Assembly: GCA_013824015.1 (NCBI GenBank)
Contig: PNNC01000032.1
Coordinates: forward strand, 1-40,820
DNA from: Polaromonas sp.
GTDB taxonomy: Bacteria > Pseudomonadota > Gammaproteobacteria > Burkholderiales > Burkholderiaceae_C
Length of the DNA stretch: 40,820 nucleotides
Direction of reading: 5' to 3'
The position numbers and the translations under genes are program-made. The notes under the pieces were generated by a model. The model saw nothing but the letters and a program-made list of their open reading frames with translations, was not told the DNA's origin and searched no databases. Positions within the stretch are counted from its first letter, which is position 1. Every line of letters begins with the position of its first letter. Shown here one piece after another: positions 34,115-40,820 of this stretch.

Positions 34115-34348
34115 TCATGCCGCGATGGCCAGGACCAGGGCCAGGCTGGCCAGGCCGGCAAGGGCGGCGACCGTCACGATGCGCGGGCTGAGCACGCCGT
34201 GTGCCGACTGCATGGCCGAATGCACAAAAAAGAAGCGGCTGTGCGAACTGGCGCAGTGGCTCATGTGGGAAGCCAGCTCGGTGGCGTCGGTGGACACCGG
34301 GTCTGCTTCGCCCTGGGACGTATCTGTCCCGAACCTGAATGTATTCAT
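34115..34348 (-). CDS. 77-residue small membrane protein upstream of the glucan synthase
   Basis: The open frame starts at ATG with GGAG 9 nt upstream and ends 4 nt before the GTG of the glucan synthase, so translational coupling is likely. The product has a polar, His/Ser-rich N-terminal half (ATELASHMSHCASSHSR) and one C-terminal hydrophobic helix (about 57-76) ending at the stop codon, like a tail-anchored protein. Codon third positions are GC-rich as in real genes here. I recognise no family. It may help membrane assembly or regulation of the glucan synthase, but that is only inferred from position. Confidence 0.6.
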   Translation of the reverse strand: MNTFRFGTDTSQGEADPVSTDATELASHMSHCASSHSRFFFVHSAMQSAHGVLSPRIVTVAALAGLASLALVLAIAA

Positions 34349-34443
34349 GATGGTGAGCTCCGGGGGTAGCCATGACCGACGCCGCGCAGCACGATGCCGG
34401 CGCGTCCTTCGATGTTGTTTTGAGCTTAGACAGCAGCGCAGCG

Positions 34444-34464
34444 CAGCGCCATCGGATGGCGCTG
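34444..34464. promoter_or_regulatory. 21-bp perfect palindrome upstream of the small ORF and ndvB
   Basis: Ten-base arms CAGCGCCATC/GATGGCGCTG surround one central G. It lies about 95 nt upstream of the small membrane ORF, within the presumed ndvB promoter region. No T-run follows in either direction, so an operator is as likely as a terminator for ppc. Confidence 0.4.
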
Positions 34465-34552
34465 GTGTTGGCATAGGACGGCGCCTACAGTGTGGCGGGC
34501 GCAAGGCCTGCGCGGCCGGGACGGCACGCGCCCGGCGACGTGTTTCTGGCCG

Positions 34553-34596
34553 TTGGCCCTTACGGGGCAAAGGCAGCCAGCTATTGAATTTGTAGC
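34553..34596 (+). repeat. interspersed palindromic repeat, copy E
   Basis: GCCCTT...AAGGC can pair around ACGGGGC. The core AGCTATTGAATTTGTAGC (34579-34595) follows, ending 14 nt from the ppc stop codon. The arms of the core are partly decayed. Confidence 0.65.
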
Positions 34597-34609
34597 ACCC
34601 CGGGATCGT

Positions 34610-37477
34610 TCAGCCGGTGTTGCGCAATCCTGCCGCAATCCCGTTGATCGAGATGTGGATGCCGCGCTGCACCCGTTCGTCGGCCTTGCCCTCGCGGTAG
34701 CGCCGCACCAGCTCGACCTGCAGGTGGTGCAGCGGATCGATGTAGGGGAAGCGGTGCCTGATCGAGCGCTGCAGCGAGGCATTGCCCGCCAGCCGCTGTT
34801 TGTCGCCGGTGATCAGGCTCAGCGCTTCGGCGGTGCGATGCCATTCGGCCTCGATCGCGCTGAAGATCTTCTTGCGCAGGCGCACGTCGCCGACCAGTTC
34901 GGCATACCGTGAGGCCAGGGCCAGGTCGCTCTTGGCCAGCACCATGTCCATGTTGCTGAGCAGGGTCCGGAAGAAGGGCCACTGCCGGTACATCTTCTGC
35001 AGCAGCGCCAGCGCTTCCTTGCGGCTGGCCGGCGTGCCGCCGGCGTCCAGCATCTGCGCGATGGCCGAGCCGAAGCCATACCAGCCCGGCAGGGTCAGGC
35101 GACACTGGCCCCAGCTGAAACCCCAGGGAATCGCGCGCAGGTCCTCGATCTTCTGCGAGGCCTTGCGCGAGGCCGGGCGCGAACCGATGTTGAGTTCGGC
35201 GATCTCGCGGATGGGCGTGGCGCTGAAAAAATACTCGGTGAAGCCGGGGGTCTCGTAGACCAGCGCGCGGTAGGCCGCCATGCTGGCCTGCGACAGCCCG
35301 GCGGCCGCCTGCAGAAACGCCTTGGTGGCGGGTTTGGTCGGCTGCAGCAGCGTGGCTTCCAGCGTGGCGGCGACCAGGGTTTCCAGGTTGCGCCGGCCGA
35401 TCTCGGGGTTCGCGTATTTGGAGCCGATCACCTCGCCCTGTTCAGTCAGGCGGATCTGCCCGCGCACCGTGCCGGGTGGCTGTGCCAGGATCGCCTGGTA
35501 ACTCGGGCCGCCGCCGCGGCCAACGGTGCCTCCGCGGCCGTGGAACATGCGCAGCTGGATGTCGTGCGAATTGGCGAGCTGGTCGAACAGCTCGACCAGC
35601 GCAATCTCGGCGCGGTACAGCTCCCAGTTGCTGGTGAAGATGCCGCCGTCCTTGTTGCTGTCCGAGTAGCCCAGCATGATGTCCTGCTCGCCGCCGCTGC
35701 GCTTGACCTGCTGCGCGATGCCGGGCAGCGCGTAGTACTCGCGCATGATGGGCGCGGCGTTGCGCAGGTCTTCGATCGTCTCGAACAGCGGCACCACGAT
35801 CAGGTCATGGGAGGCCCGCTGATCCAGCGTGCCGCGCATCAGCCCGACTTCCTTTTGCAGCAGCAGCACCTCGAGCAGGTCGCTGACGGTTTCGGTGTGG
35901 CTGATGATGTAGTGGCGGATCGCCTGCGTGCCAAAAAGCTGCCGCATGCGTTTGGCCGATTCGAAGATCGCGATCTCACCGCGCGCATGGTCCGAATAGG
36001 CGGCGCCCACCACGCGCAGCGGCCGGGCGTCGTTGAGCAGCGACAGCAGCAGTTCGCGTTTGGCCGCTTCGTCGAGGCTGGAATACTTCGGCTCGATGCG
36101 CGCCACGGCCAGCAGCTCGGCGATCACTTCCTCGTGTTTGTCCGAACTTTGCCGCAGGTCCACCGTGGCCAGGTGGAAGCCGAACACTTCCACCGCGCGC
36201 ATCAGCGGGTGCAGGCGCTGCGCCACCAGGGCCGCGCCATGGTTGGCGCGCAGCGAGGTCTCGATGATGCGCAGGTCGGCCAGGAAGTCTTCCGCCTGCA
36301 GGTAGGCGTTCTGCGGCGCCACCGCATGGCGCGCGGCGTCGCGGCCGGTCAGGTCTTTCAGGGTGGCGGCCAGGCGCGCATACACCCCGGTCAGCGCGCG
36401 GCGGTAGGGCTCGTCGAGCCGGTGTTCGTTGATGTCCGGTGAGCGTTCAGCCAGGCCCCGCATCTCGGGCGTGAAGTCCACCAGCATGGCCGACAGCGAC
36501 AGCTCGCCGCCCAGGTAATGCACCTCGGTCAGGTAGTGGCGCAGCGCCACTTCGGACTGGCGGCGCAGCGCGTATTCCAGCGTGTCGGCGCTGACGTTCG
36601 GGTTGCCGTCGCGGTCGCCGCCTATCCACTGGCCCATGCGCAGGAAACTGTGCACCGGCTGGCTGCCGAGGGCGCGCTCGAGGTCGGCGTAGAGCTTGGG
36701 GATTTCGCGCAGAAAGGTCGACTCGTAATAACTGAGCGCGTTTTCGATCTCGTCGGCGACGGTGAGCTTGGTGAAGCGCAGCAGCCGCGTTTGCCAGAGC
36801 TGCATCACGCGCGCGCGCAGCTGGGCTTCGTTGGCGGCCAGTTCCCGTGGCGTCAGCGCGTCGCGGCTGGCATTCACCGCCAGCGCGTGGGACTTGATTT
36901 CGTCGCGCGCCGTCAGCAACTGCGCGATGTCGCGTTCGGCGTCCAGAATGCTTTTGCGCTGCACCTCGGTCGGGTGCGCCGTCAGCACCGGCGACACATA
37001 GGCATGGGCCAGCGTGGCCGAGATGGTTTTGGGCGAGATGCCGGCCCAGCGCAGCCGCGACAGCGCCACCTCGATGCTGCCTTCCTGGGTGTCGCCGGCG
37101 CGTTCATGGATGGCGCGGCGCCGGATGTGGTGCCGGTCCTCGGCCAGGTTGGCCAGGTGGCTGAAGTAGGTGAAGGCGCGGATCACGCTGACGGTCTGGT
37201 CGCCGGACAGGCCCTTGAGCAGTTTTTTCAGGGCCTTGTCGGCCTCGGTGTCGGCATCGCGGCGAAAGGTCACCGAGAGCTTGCGCACCTCCTCGATCAA
37301 TTCGTAGGCGGCCACACCTTCCTGTTCGCGGATCACGTCGCCGAGAATGCGGCCCAGCAGGCGGATGTCCTCGACCAGCGGCCGCTCGTTGTCCTTGGCC
37401 CGCGCGCGCGGACGCTGATGGTCCGCCGCCTCCGCAGGCAGGTCGCGGGAAGGTTTTACACGCGCCGTCGTCACCAT
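34610..37477 (-). CDS. ppc: phosphoenolpyruvate carboxylase
   Basis: It carboxylates phosphoenolpyruvate to oxaloacetate, the anaplerotic supply of the TCA cycle, in the cytoplasm. The 955-residue product is of typical length. Catalytic His168 lies in [13 protein letters not shown], the second active-site signature is [12 protein letters not shown], and the glycine-rich loop is [14 protein letters not shown]. It ends in the family-typical AAGLRNTG tail. A long in-frame extension upstream to 38515 is only the antisense of hemC. ATG 37477 has AAGGGG in front and fits the family start, although residues 1-30 are basic and not conserved. It is divergent from hemC with an 82-bp gap. Confidence 0.96.
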   Translation of the reverse strand: MVTTARVKPSRDLPAEAADHQRPRARAKDNERPLVEDIRLLGRILGDVIREQEGVAAYELIEEVRKLSVTFRRDADTEADKALKKLLKGLSGDQTVSVIRAFTYFSHLANLAEDRHHIRRRAIHERAGDTQEGSIEVALSRLRWAGISPKTISATLAHAYVSPVLTAHPTEVQRKSILDAERDIAQLLTARDEIKSHALAVNASRDALTPRELAANEAQLRARVMQLWQTRLLRFTKLTVADEIENALSYYESTFLREIPKLYADLERALGSQPVHSFLRMGQWIGGDRDGNPNVSADTLEYALRRQSEVALRHYLTEVHYLGGELSLSAMLVDFTPEMRGLAERSPDINEHRLDEPYRRALTGVYARLAATLKDLTGRDAARHAVAPQNAYLQAEDFLADLRIIETSLRANHGAALVAQRLHPLMRAVEVFGFHLATVDLRQSSDKHEEVIAELLAVARIEPKYSSLDEAAKRELLLSLLNDARPLRVVGAAYSDHARGEIAIFESAKRMRQLFGTQAIRHYIISHTETVSDLLEVLLLQKEVGLMRGTLDQRASHDLIVVPLFETIEDLRNAAPIMREYYALPGIAQQVKRSGGEQDIMLGYSDSNKDGGIFTSNWELYRAEIALVELFDQLANSHDIQLRMFHGRGGTVGRGGGPSYQAILAQPPGTVRGQIRLTEQGEVIGSKYANPEIGRRNLETLVAATLEATLLQPTKPATKAFLQAAAGLSQASMAAYRALVYETPGFTEYFFSATPIREIAELNIGSRPASRKASQKIEDLRAIPWGFSWGQCRLTLPGWYGFGSAIAQMLDAGGTPASRKEALALLQKMYRQWPFFRTLLSNMDMVLAKSDLALASRYAELVGDVRLRKKIFSAIEAEWHRTAEALSLITGDKQRLAGNASLQRSIRHRFPYIDPLHHLQVELVRRYREGKADERVQRGIHISINGIAAGLRNTG

Positions 37478-37559
37478 GGGTTCCCCTTGTTGTTGGCTCT
37501 GTATTGCAGTGCAGCATGCTAGCATCCGTGAACCCCCCCCAGATACGAACAGGTAACGA
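37478..37559. promoter_or_regulatory. divergent ppc / hemC promoter region
   Basis: An 82-bp gap between two divergent starts must hold both promoters. It contains a run of eight C residues (about 37533-37540) and ATACGAACAGG before hemC. I see no clear -10/-35 pair. No operator repeat was recognised. Confidence 0.5.
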
Positions 37560-38522
37560 GTGTCCGCAGATTCTTCCAACTCCCTTCGCGTGGTGATTGC
37601 CACGCGCGAAAGCCGGCTGGCGCTGTGGCAGGCCGAACATGTCAAGGCGCTGCTGGAAACACGTCTGGGCTGGCAGGTCGAACTGCTGGGCATGACCACG
37701 CTGGGCGACCAGATCCTGGACCGCTCGCTCAGCAAGGTCGGTGGCAAGGGCCTGTTTGTCAAGGAGCTCGAGACCGCGCTGATCGACGGCCGCGCCGACA
37801 TCGCGGTGCATTCGCTCAAGGATGTGCCGATGGACCTGCCGGATGGTTTTGCGCTGGCCTGCGTGCTCGAGCGCGAGGACCCGCGCGACGCGCTGGTGTC
37901 CAATGATTTCTCCTCGCTGGATGAACTGCCGCCGGGCGCCGTCGTCGGCACTTCCAGCCTGCGCCGCCTGGTGCTGCTCAAACACCTGCGCCCCGACCTG
38001 AGGATTGAACCGCTGCGCGGCAACCTCGACACCCGCCTGCGCAAGCTCGACGAAGGCCAGTACCAGGCCATCGTGCTGGCTGCCGCCGGCCTCAAACGCC
38101 TGGGGCTGGCTTCGCGCATCCGCCACGCCTTCGAGCCGGAGCAGATGTTGCCGGCGGCCGGGCAGGGTGCGCTTGGCATCGAGGTGCGCGCCGACCGGCA
38201 GGACCTGCTGACGGCGCTGGCCGGCCTGGCGCACCAGCCGACCTGGCTGGCGGTGACGGCCGAACGCACGGTCTCGCGCGCCATGGGCGGCAGCTGCTCG
38301 ATGCCGCTGGCCGCATTTATCCGTGCGCCGCAGTCCGCGCAGATGCGGCTGGAAGCCGCCTGGGGTGAGCCGGGCGTCGACGGCCAGGGGGTGGCTGGCG
38401 CGCCGCTGGTGCGCGCCGACCAGCGCGCCGCCGTGACGAGTTTTGCCGAGGCCGAGGCGCTGGGTGAACAGGTCGCCGCCGCGCTGCGCGCCGGCGGTGC
38501 GGTCTGGGCCGCCAATTCTTGA
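37560..38522 (+). CDS. hemC: hydroxymethylbilane synthase (porphobilinogen deaminase)
   Basis: It polymerises four porphobilinogen units into hydroxymethylbilane, the third common step of tetrapyrrole synthesis, in the cytoplasm. The 320-residue product has catalytic Asp88 ([10 protein letters not shown]) and the arginine-rich binding motif [17 protein letters not shown]. Cys246 ([12 protein letters not shown]) covalently holds the dipyrromethane cofactor. The start is GTG at 37560, with AGGTAACGA in front. It is the first gene of a hemC-hemD-hemX-hemY cluster with gaps of 7 nt or less, or overlaps, over the first three genes. Confidence 0.96.
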   Translation: MSADSSNSLRVVIATRESRLALWQAEHVKALLETRLGWQVELLGMTTLGDQILDRSLSKVGGKGLFVKELETALIDGRADIAVHSLKDVPMDLPDGFALACVLEREDPRDALVSNDFSSLDELPPGAVVGTSSLRRLVLLKHLRPDLRIEPLRGNLDTRLRKLDEGQYQAIVLAAAGLKRLGLASRIRHAFEPEQMLPAAGQGALGIEVRADRQDLLTALAGLAHQPTWLAVTAERTVSRAMGGSCSMPLAAFIRAPQSAQMRLEAAWGEPGVDGQGVAGAPLVRADQRAAVTSFAEAEALGEQVAAALRAGGAVWAANS

Positions 38523-38529
38523 GCCCCCG

Positions 38530-39339
38530 TTGAGTTCCCCGCGCGTCATCGTCACCCGGCCCGCGCGCGATGCCGAAAGCTGGGTCGCCGCGCTGACACA
38601 GCGTGGGCTGCAGGCCGAGGCGCTGCCGCTGATCACGATCGAGGCGCTGCCGCTGTCGCCGGCCCTGCAGCAGGCCTGGCGCGAGATCGACAGTTATGCC
38701 GCGCTGATGTTTGTCAGCGCCAATGCGGTGACCGCCTTTTTTGGGTCGAATCGGGCTCCAGCCCATGCCGGACATGGGGATCAAGCTATTGATTTGATAG
38801 CTAATGAGAACCTGCGCTACCTGGCGCCCGGCCCCGGAACGGTGGCTGCCCTGCGCGCGGCCGGCGTGCCGGCCGCGCAGATTGATGCGCCGGCGGCCGA
38901 GGCCGGGCAATTTGATTCAGAAGCCTTGTGGGCGGTGGTCGCCGATCGCCACTGGCAGGGCAAACGTGTGCTGATCGTGCGCGGCCAAAGCGCCGGCGCC
39001 GAGCCGGCCGGTGGCGCCGGGCGCGACTGGCTGGCGCGGCAACTGGCGGCGGCCGGCGCGCTGCCTGAATTTGTCGCGGTGTACCGGCGCAGCGCGCCGC
39101 AGTTCAGCGCGCAGCAGCGCCAGACCCTGAGCGACGCCGCCAGCGATGGTTCGGTCTGGCTGTTCAGCAGTTCCGAGGCGGTCGGCCACCTGCCGCCGGC
39201 CGACTGGTCGCGCGCGCGCGCGGTCGCCACCCACCCGCGTATCGCCGACGCCGTGCGCGCCGCCGGCTGGGGTGTTGTTGCCGAGTCACGCCCGACGCTG
39301 GCGGACATCGTGGCCTCGATAGAATCGATACAACCATGA
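38530..39339 (+). CDS. hemD: uroporphyrinogen-III synthase with an in-frame repeat insertion
   Basis: It closes hydroxymethylbilane to uroporphyrinogen III. The 269-residue product shows the weakly conserved HemD pattern: [18 protein letters not shown] at the N-terminus, [30 protein letters not shown], and [19 protein letters not shown]. The C-terminal lobe has [10 protein letters not shown]. Residues about 70-91 are encoded by a copy of the interspersed palindromic repeat and look like an insertion between [12 protein letters not shown] and the GPGT loop. The frame is kept, so the gene is probably functional. I chose TTG 38530, 7 nt after the hemC stop, because the family N-terminus begins there; frames starting inside hemC are less likely. 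Confidence 0.88.
   Translation: MSSPRVIVTRPARDAESWVAALTQRGLQAEALPLITIEALPLSPALQQAWREIDSYAALMFVSANAVTAFFGSNRAPAHAGHGDQAIDLIANENLRYLAPGPGTVAALRAAGVPAAQIDAPAAEAGQFDSEALWAVVADRHWQGKRVLIVRGQSAGAEPAGGAGRDWLARQLAAAGALPEFVAVYRRSAPQFSAQQRQTLSDAASDGSVWLFSSSEAVGHLPPADWSRARAVATHPRIADAVRAAGWGVVAESRPTLADIVASIESIQP
38737..38803 (+). repeat. interspersed palindromic repeat, copy F, inside hemD
   Basis: It has a T-run, GGGTCGAATCGGGCTCC, a CCCATG/CATGGG hairpin (38762-38778) and a core AGCTATTGATTTGATAGCT (38784-38802). It is the best-preserved copy with a coding consequence, adding about 22 in-frame residues to HemD. Confidence 0.82.
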
Positions 39340-40457
39340 GCGACAGCGAACCCCTTTCTCCTGCCGTGCCCGCGCCTGCTGCGCTGGTGCCGGTGGTGGC
39401 TGCGCCCGCGCCGCCCCATCCCCACCGTCGCTGGCTGCTGCTGACCGGCGCGGTGGCGGTCGCCGGCGTGGTGATGAGCGCGCTGTTGTGGCAAAAACTC
39501 GGCAACATCCAGGAAGAGCTGGCCCGCCGCAGCACCGATTCGACGGCGCAGGCCATCGAGGCGCGTACGCTGGCGCGCCAGGCCCAGGACGGCACGCGCG
39601 AGCTGACGGCGCGGCTGGCCCTGCTCGAGACCCGGCTCAGCGAGGTCAGCCTGCAGCGCAGCCAGCTCGAGGAACTGATGCAAAGCCTGTCGCGCTCGCG
39701 TGATGAAAACCTGGTGGTCGATGTGGAGTCGGCGCTGCGGCTGGCCCAGCAGCAGGCGCAGCTGACCGGCAGCGCCGAGCCGATGCTGGCGGCGCTGAAG
39801 TCGGCCGACCAGCGGCTGGCGCGCGCCGCCCAGCCGCGCCTGAACCCGCTGCAGCGCGCGATCGCGCGCGACGTCGAACGTATCAAGGCCACCACCGTGA
39901 CCGATGTGCCCGGCCTGCTGCTCAAGCTCGACGAACTGACGCGACTGGTCGACGAATTGCCGCTGGCCAATGCGATGCCGGTGGCCAGCAACACGCGCGC
40001 CAGCAGCGTCGCGCCCGCGCCGGCCCGCGCGGCTTCCGCGGCCGAACCGTCCGGCAACCCGGCGCGCCTGCTGCTCGACCGGCTCGCCTTGCGCGCCTGG
40101 TGGGACCACACCTGGCAGGGCGTGCGTGACGAGGCCCGCAACCTGCTCCGCGTCAGCCGCATCGACCAGCCCGACGCCGCCCTGCTGGCGCCTGAACAAT
40201 CGTTCTTCCTGCGCGAGAACCTCAAGCTCAAGCTGCTCAATGCGCGGCTGGGCCTGCTGTCACGGCAGACCGCCAGCGCACGCGCCGACCTGGCCAGCGC
40301 ATCGGCCATGCTGGGCAAGTACTTCGACCCGGCCTCGCGCAGGACGCAGGCGGCCGGCCAGTTGCTGCAGCAGGTGCAGACACAGATGAAATCCAGCGAA
40401 CTGCCGCGCCTGGACGAGACCCTGGCGGCGCTGGCTACGGCAGCGGCGGGCCGTTAG
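39336..40457 (+). CDS. hemX: HemX-family membrane protein
   Basis: A 373-residue bitopic inner-membrane protein of the HemX family, often annotated as uroporphyrinogen-III C-methyltransferase although that activity is doubtful. It has a Pro/Ala-rich N-terminus, one membrane helix (about 32-50), a coiled coil (about 53-115), and a helical soluble domain with conserved W-W...RNLLRVSRID (about 258-284) and a FFLRENLKLKLLNARLGLLSRQ region. The start ATG overlaps the hemD stop by 4 bp. Pro/Ala/Ser-rich sequence at about 215-245 is a probable linker. Its likely role is scaffolding of haem enzymes at the membrane. Confidence 0.9.
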   Translation: MSDSEPLSPAVPAPAALVPVVAAPAPPHPHRRWLLLTGAVAVAGVVMSALLWQKLGNIQEELARRSTDSTAQAIEARTLARQAQDGTRELTARLALLETRLSEVSLQRSQLEELMQSLSRSRDENLVVDVESALRLAQQQAQLTGSAEPMLAALKSADQRLARAAQPRLNPLQRAIARDVERIKATTVTDVPGLLLKLDELTRLVDELPLANAMPVASNTRASSVAPAPARAASAAEPSGNPARLLLDRLALRAWWDHTWQGVRDEARNLLRVSRIDQPDAALLAPEQSFFLRENLKLKLLNARLGLLSRQTASARADLASASAMLGKYFDPASRRTQAAGQLLQQVQTQMKSSELPRLDETLAALATAAAGR

Positions 40458-40470
40458 GCGGGCGACTTTC

Positions 40471-40820
40471 ATGCGCAGCGCACTCTGGCTCCTGGCCCTG
40501 TTCGGCATCGCGGTGGCGGTGGCGCTGGTCGCCGGCAACAACCAGGCGGTGGTCACGCTGTTCTGGCCGCCGCACCGCATCGACATCTCCTTCAACCTGC
40601 TGGTGCTGCTGCTGGCCGGCCTGTTCATGCTGCTGTATGTGGCGCTGCGCGCGTCGTCGGCGGTGTTTTCGCTGCCGGCCGAAGCGCGTCGCTGGCGTGC
40701 CCAGCAAAAGGAGCGGGCGATGTACGCGGCCTTCATGGACGCGCTGTCGCACCTGATGGCCGGGCGCTTCATCCGCGCCGCCAAACTCGCGCAGAACGCC
40801 ATCACCCAGGAAAAAAGCCT
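40471..40820 (+). CDS. hemY: HemY-family protein, N-terminal part (runs off the window)
   Basis: The first 116 codons are present. Two hydrophobic helices (about 4-22 and 43-62) flank a short loop with AGNNQAVVTLFWPPHRIDISFN. A basic RRWRAQQKERAMYAAFMDALSHLMAGRFIRAAKLAQNAI stretch follows, in parts matching the start of the HemY TPR region. It begins 13 nt after hemX on the same strand. HemY is an inner-membrane protein of the haem operon; the proteobacterial protein is not protoporphyrinogen oxidase. The C-terminus is outside the window. Confidence 0.88.
   Translation, partial: MRSALWLLALFGIAVAVALVAGNNQAVVTLFWPPHRIDISFNLLVLLLAGLFMLLYVALRASSAVFSLPAEARRWRAQQKERAMYAAFMDALSHLMAGRFIRAAKLAQNAITQEKS

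Noticed and set aside
28543..34191. 1882-codon open frame on the plus strand, antisense to the glucan synthase
   Set aside because: Translation is Gln/Arg/His/Gly-rich without domains, as expected for the antisense of a GC-rich gene. The minus strand encodes a complete NdvB-type protein.
37478..38515. Upstream extension of the ppc frame through the hemC region
   Set aside because: It is the antisense of hemC. The PEP carboxylase family start and a good ribosome site lie at 37477.

Overview
The window is high-GC, densely coded bacterial DNA. It most likely comes from a betaproteobacterium of the order Burkholderiales, family Comamonadaceae (Polaromonas, Rhodoferax or Variovorax type). This rests on protein character, the gene set (argH, an AlgZ/AlgR-type pair, ppc back to back with hemCDXY) and short palindromic repeats that I associate with that family. 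No database search was possible. No rRNA, tRNA, CRISPR array, phage or insertion sequence was seen.

Left part (1-15600). After about 340 bp of hairpin-rich DNA without a gene comes a minus-strand block: degP/htrA-type periplasmic protease, a QseC-like sensor kinase and its QseB-like regulator, then argH. Divergent from argH lies an AlgZ/AlgR-type (LytS/LytTR) pair, followed by an AI-2E-family permease, a TerC-family membrane protein and a small membrane protein. Next come a PmrA/PmrB-like pair (minus) and, divergent from it, a PAP2 phosphatase plus an EptA/MCR-type lipid A phosphoethanolamine transferase. Direct repeats of the PmrA-box type (YTTARR-N5-YTTAAR, 11-bp period) stand upstream of degP, of the QseB-like regulator, and between the PmrA-like regulator and the PAP2 gene. 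In this GC-rich DNA they make a convincing regulon signal.

Middle part (14950-34350). A degenerate orphan ABC ATPase, a small winged-helix-like protein and two DUF5985-like small membrane proteins precede a minus-strand signalling and envelope block. This block holds a REC-HK-REC hybrid kinase, a giant soluble hybrid kinase of about 2390 residues, and a cyclic beta-1,2-glucan synthase (NdvB/ChvB type, about 2715 residues). The giant kinase has 14 tandem 92-residue HAMP units, then GAF, HisKA, HATPase and three receiver domains. A 77-residue membrane ORF with no recognised function sits 4 nt upstream of the glucan synthase.

Right part (34610-40820). ppc (minus) and hemC-hemD-hemX-hemY (plus) share a divergent 82-bp intergenic region; hemY runs off the end.

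The genes between degP and the glucan synthase share an envelope and osmotic theme: periplasmic protein quality control, lipid A charge modification, osmoregulated periplasmic glucan, and five sensor kinases. In Pseudomonas argH-algZ-algR is directly followed by hemC-hemD-hemX-hemY. Here the same two halves are present but about 30 kb apart, with the envelope and signalling genes between them. Six copies of a short palindromic repeat are scattered through the window. Five lie 3-21 nt downstream of minus-strand stop codons, and one lies in frame inside hemD.
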